Positions 7,301-8,424 of a DNA stretch of 8,424 nucleotides are shown here, in pieces. Where the stretch lies: positions 7,279-15,702 of the forward strand of contig MIBM01000183.1 in NCBI GenBank assembly GCA_001830645.1. Direction: 5' to 3'. Position 1 is the stretch's first letter, and every line of letters begins with the position of its first letter. The stretch is from Spirochaetes bacterium RIFOXYC1_FULL_54_7. Lineage in GTDB: Bacteria > Spirochaetota > Spirochaetia > Treponematales > UBA12059. Under the pieces are notes generated by a model. It ran no database searches. It was not told the DNA's origin and worked only from the letters and a program-made list of their open reading frames with translations. Both the position numbers and the translations under genes were made by a program.

Positions 7301-8245
7301 GAGGCTATGCGGAAGGCCAACCATGGAGGATACAGCGATTGGTTCCTGCCATCCAAGGATGAATTGAATCTGATGTTCGAGCAGAAAGAAACCATCGGGA
7401 GCTTTACCCCTGACTACTACTGGTCCTCTTCGGAGGATCAATATGGTGGCGTTTGGGACCAACTCTTTAGTAACGGCTATCAGGGTTCTTATCCCAAGCC
7501 ATACAGCAAAAAGGTCCGGGCGGTTCGTACTGTAAAAAAATCAGATTCTCCGATGGCCGTTGCCTCAGATGAAACAGTACCAGGATCACAAGGCATAGTA
7601 CCATTGAGCAATGGCACACGATTGAACGATCAGGCTTCCGGTTCTGGGGGGCTGGCTCAACCTGGCACTACAAGCATGAGAAGATCCGGGCAAATGATCA
7701 CGACTGTACCACGAGGTGCAATCAAGGTCGACGGCAAGACAGACGACTGGGGAGGGCAGCTTCCTCTATGGAAGTCTGCCAGCAATTTCGACAGGTACCC
7801 TAACCAACCTGGCACAGCGGTTACCGAGTGGTCCTTGTGTCGTGATGACCGTTACCTCTACTTCAGGGCTGATTTCTCGGATGGCACCCCGACCTCAAGG
7901 CTGGCATCCGACATGTACCAGCAACTAACGTACCAGCTGAATATCAGAATGGAAAATGGTGACATGCTGCTGCTTGAAGCCGGATTCAATAAAACAAATG
8001 GGCCTGCCAGCTATGCGGTCCTGTACAATGACAGAACCAGAAAGGGCACACGGCTGGATAATGTTACAGTAACCCACAAGACAGGAGATGGAACCCTCGA
8101 GTTCCGTGCCGGGCTGCAAAATCCGAGGAAGTACCTTGATCAGGCTGTCTGGGGTACCACGTTCATTGTGGCCGATGCATCAAATGATGGAAATTGGAGA
8201 AGTCACTGGTCATCGGCTAATATACAGGTAGCATTTGGAAAATGA
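4346..8245 (+). CDS. Large exported multidomain protein (TolB-like, PEGA, Gly-rich helical hairpin, beta-rich region, Lcl/DUF1566, CBM9-like)
   Basis: A 1299-residue protein beginning with a Sec signal (KPLQK, then a hydrophobic run, cleavage probably near LPAQ at 22-25). Domains in order: TolB/FlgO-like alpha-beta region (~30-155, RVAVLPV strand, LVFGRAYL); PEGA-like surface domain (~156-213, FGTIELKPHGEVGHYSVYIDG is the core); helical region (~214-406); Gly-rich hydrophobic segment (407-429), acidic coiled coil (430-471, EIEDLRKELE), second Gly-rich segment (472-496); beta/Ig-like stretch (~530-705, VVSWAEAIGASAYVLQLIG); beta-rich region with porin-like amphipathic strands (~724-905); Lcl/DUF1566 domain (913-1063) paralogous to that of the upstream gene; Ser/Gly/Thr-rich linker (1064-1124); CBM9/DOMON-like domain to the end (IKVDGKTDDWGG, RDDRYLYFRADFSD). 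It starts 39 bases after the lipoprotein gene, so probably the same operon. Likely an envelope-spanning or periplasmic/outer-membrane assembly or carbohydrate-binding factor; the exact function is unknown. GC is clearly higher in the N-terminal half than in the C-terminal half. Confidence 0.9.
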   Translation: MNKPLQKTLLFLAACCLSAFTLPAQSPTLQPRVAVLPVSMEGVDLSYALVGKVAGDTAYQTLASLGLYETERWTEEDLAQAPDPYALATQRRMDDLVFGRAYLDDAGLFALEMSVWSREEERIVLTESRTARSVLDIFNIADEIVASLMEAFSGAHIGFGTIELKPHGEVGHYSVYIDGVFAGDDLAEVQRVLNGERRVEIRQQRLLGQRTIAAAAIMVIEDDWTDFAFELPRFTAEETSHINNILATARRSWHQPDQAQAVATALDGLARLYAASASGIDYAPELVALGRMQVELAVLAERRAVATLAADAAAGKPGRFDVLALLPHSAEAGDRDNVVAFRQLCLIGATAAFLNQDAGSIQAFRAASEASQKTFPLLANEQYSDDFRYLEASLRRIETTASRPGRLTLGGTTTLLGLAGGVFSAYALSSDLASQLQADAESINQEYLDARDQDEIEDLRKELETASLFHNAAVIGQWAGIGLGAVGVPLGIKMISDEIFRKSRERRQSTSQVGDNLLSAADSLGRKAFLSSQRTLVMSLPNGMPLRDPAGVVRRTPFVLDGAEATVFQPLAYPGDSALVTVRPESSEGLVILYLGLESVVQPSTAVELKSNRKGNAGVVSWAEAIGASAYVLQLIGTDDGLETAVRKTVEQPLSKTPKNLDLLAVSEIEVAFIDEYGFPRPFTSMVLDQNQISQSLSSKAPEQEMVAPQLAAQEAGPIRTIPKVSLDLSFASSYTDYLGIGTDESPLKESGSRPHLGPLINLSLYSAAERSFGLRIGAGFAWIERWEEFVGEDWSYHSDYYMSTPILLLGFHRGRLWNTLGLSANVLFVPWPDLDLQGNVPRLEIEGNPPLEFSSLRSYGPVDRFGASIVLNFKRLGIVASLYHGVSFGLQYSLPILYHQTSSSAPRKNLVYTIGDTGPAGGVVFYDKGTYSNGWRYLEAWTADEPGTYQWKTDHPETPGTNTTIGSGYTNTYKAMSGTGHPAAEAMRKANHGGYSDWFLPSKDELNLMFEQKETIGSFTPDYYWSSSEDQYGGVWDQLFSNGYQGSYPKPYSKKVRAVRTVKKSDSPMAVASDETVPGSQGIVPLSNGTRLNDQASGSGGLAQPGTTSMRRSGQMITTVPRGAIKVDGKTDDWGGQLPLWKSASNFDRYPNQPGTAVTEWSLCRDDRYLYFRADFSDGTPTSRLASDMYQQLTYQLNIRMENGDMLLLEAGFNKTNGPASYAVLYNDRTRKGTRLDNVTVTHKTGDGTLEFRAGLQNPRKYLDQAVWGTTFIVADASNDGNWRSHWSSANIQVAFGK
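4811..4984 (+). other. PEGA-like domain coding segment
   Basis: Residues ~156-213 show the pattern of a PEGA-type beta module: GTIELKP (a first strand with small polar turns), YSVYIDGVFAGDD (the strand and turn that in PEGA proteins reads as a V-x-x-DG-x-x-x-G stretch), then a hydrophobic strand in RRVEIRQQRLLGQRTI. PEGA modules are found in envelope proteins next to TolB-like or kinase domains. The assignment is by eye. Confidence 0.6.
5564..5833 (+). other. Helical hairpin: two Gly-rich hydrophobic segments around a coiled coil
   Basis: Residues 407-429 and 472-496 are hydrophobic and full of small residues (TLLGLAGGVFSAYA; GIGLGAVGVPLG), with GxxxG-like spacing. Between them is an acidic heptad-like helix of about 42 residues. 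They may be two transmembrane helices with a short loop or a glycine-zipper hairpin; the sequence alone does not decide. Confidence 0.65.
6515..7060 (+). other. Beta-rich, outer-membrane-barrel-like segment
   Basis: Residues ~724-905 contain repeated short amphipathic strands separated by polar or aromatic turns: VSLDLSFASSY, LINLSLYS, FGLRIGAGFAWIE, TPILLLGFHRGRLWNTLGLS, GASIVLNF, LGIVASLYHGVSFGLQYSL. This resembles half of an outer-membrane beta-barrel of the porin/OmpW-like style, but the segment is not C-terminal and no C-terminal aromatic signature follows, so a soluble beta-sandwich is also possible. Confidence 0.4.
7082..7534 (+). repeat. Lcl/DUF1566 domain, copy 2 (in the 1299-residue protein)
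   Basis: Residues 913-1063 run from YTIGDTGPAGGVVFY to VRAVRTV. Shared blocks with copy 1 at 2771-3229 include GWRYLEAWTADE, GTYQWKT, AMSGT, PAAEA, DWFLPSKDELNLM and YWSSSE. Differences concentrate in the loops and in the last ~35 residues, and codons differ mostly at third positions, so the duplication is not recent. Confidence 0.85.
7718..8242 (+). other. CBM9/DOMON-like C-terminal domain coding segment
   Basis: Residues ~1125-1299 begin with AIKVDGKTDDWGG, the typical opening of carbohydrate-binding-module-9-like (DOMON-related) domains (I-x-VDG-x-x-x-DW). RDDRYLYFRADFSD follows (the strand where a ligand-facing aromatic and acidic pair usually lies), and strands continue to the end. Family members bind sugars or heme; which applies here cannot be told. 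Confidence 0.7.
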
Positions 8246-8258
8246 CAGGTGTGAAGAA

Positions 8259-8301
8259 TATCGATGATCAGGCCGTCAGAAAGATGTGAGGATGATCGAT
8301 A
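8259..8301. repeat. Imperfect short inverted repeat after the last gene
   Basis: TATCGATGATC (8259-8269) pairs with GATGATCGATA (8291-8301) at 10 of 11 positions, with a 21-base loop. It is AT-balanced and lacks a following T-run, so it could be a weak operator or transcript-end hairpin, or chance. Confidence 0.3.
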
Positions 8302-8392
8302 CTTGAATTAATTGAACGCCAATTCTGAAAGCAAGGACGGTAGCCAGAACCAAGGCGACCAGAGCCAGCAAACCATACATCCTTCGTTTCAT
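8276..8392 (-). CDS. Possible 38-residue hydrophobic peptide or start of a signal-peptide gene
   Basis: On the minus strand an ATG at 8392-8390 opens 38 codons and stops at 8278-8276. The peptide begins MKRRMYGLLALVALVLATVL, a basic N-terminus followed by a hydrophobic core like a signal peptide or single membrane helix. AAGGA lies about nine bases upstream, inside the right arm of the inverted repeat. Codons 17-27 lie inside the left arm, so the frame depends on that repeat being real. It could be a small membrane protein, the truncated head of a rearranged gene, or an artefact. No family is recognised. Confidence 0.25.
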   Translation of the reverse strand: MKRRMYGLLALVALVLATVLAFRIGVQLIQVSIILTSF

Positions 8393-8424
8393 ACTACCGT
8401 CCTTGCTTTCAGAATTGGCGTTCA
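8313..8424. repeat. Perfect 31-bp inverted repeat with 50-base spacer, abutting the window end
   Basis: Bases 8313-8343 (starting TGAACGCCAATTCTGAAAGC) are the exact reverse complement of 8394-8424, with a 50-base unique spacer at 8344-8393. The right arm ends at the last base of the window, so the true repeat may be longer. A contig-end fold-back artefact, a genuine hairpin, or the edge of a mobile or invertible element would all fit. Confidence 0.9.

Larger units (their letters stand above)
8246..8424. other. Intergenic tail without a confident gene
   Basis: After the TGA at 8243-8245 no plus-strand open frame of note remains. The stretch holds an imperfect inverted repeat (8259-8269 with 8291-8301), a possible minus-strand short ORF (8276-8392) and a perfect long inverted repeat (8313-8343 with 8394-8424). 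There is no T-tract after a GC-rich stem, so no intrinsic terminator is called for the operon. Confidence 0.6.

Noticed and set aside
8313..8424. Integron attC recombination site
   Set aside because: The arms are perfectly complementary, without the bulged asymmetry and without the GTTRRRY / RYYYAAC core sites expected of attC.
8259..8424. Intrinsic transcription terminator for the operon
   Set aside because: Neither inverted repeat is a short GC-rich stem followed by a T-run; the 31-bp repeat has a 50-base loop.
1..8424. tRNA, rRNA, CRISPR array, transposase or phage structural genes
   Set aside because: None was recognised on either strand; almost all of the window is taken up by the three long coding regions.

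Overview
The window looks like accessory surface-protein DNA from a Gram-negative-type bacterium. A spirochaete (Spirochaetota, Treponema/Spirochaeta-like) is the best guess. The reasons are the lipoprotein with an LSSC lipobox, InlB-type B-repeats next to SUMF1/FGE-like and Lcl (DUF1566) domains, and a PEGA/TolB-like protein with two Gly-rich hydrophobic helices. This assignment rests on domain style only; there is no rRNA, tRNA or housekeeping gene to anchor it.

Layout. (1) Positions 1-1055 hold the 3' part of a plus-strand gene whose start lies off the left edge: a B-repeat, a jelly-roll (LamG-like) module and an Ig-like tail. (2) Positions 1058-4306, starting two bases after the previous stop, encode a 1082-residue lipoprotein. 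It is a chain of adhesion-type modules: two N-terminal beta modules, FN3, seven 22-residue leucine-rich repeats, an Lcl/DUF1566 domain, a B-repeat and a C-terminal FGE/SUMF1-type domain. (3) Positions 4346-8245, after a 39-base gap carrying a strong Shine-Dalgarno, encode a 1299-residue exported protein: TolB-like region, PEGA-like domain, helical region, helical hairpin of two Gly-rich segments around a coiled coil, beta-rich region, a second Lcl/DUF1566 domain paralogous to the one in gene 2, and a CBM9-like C-terminal domain. (4) Positions 8246-8424 hold no confident gene. They contain a possible 38-residue minus-strand hydrophobic peptide and a perfect 31-bp inverted repeat whose right arm ends exactly at the window edge.

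The three large genes share strand and tight spacing and so probably form one transcription unit. Shared modules (B-repeat in genes 1 and 2, Lcl domain in genes 2 and 3) suggest one envelope/surface assembly, or a locus that exchanges domain cassettes. All three are read as envelope proteins that bind carbohydrate, peptide or host/biofilm surfaces; no catalytic function is supported.

The most interesting lead is the C-terminus of gene 2. It is a C-type-lectin-like FGE domain ending in GFRVVRP at the stop, which is where diversity-generating retroelements place their variable region in treponemal lipoproteins such as TvpA. No reverse transcriptase or template repeat is in this window, so that remains a hypothesis. 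The second lead is the unusual fusion architecture and strong base-composition shift within gene 3.
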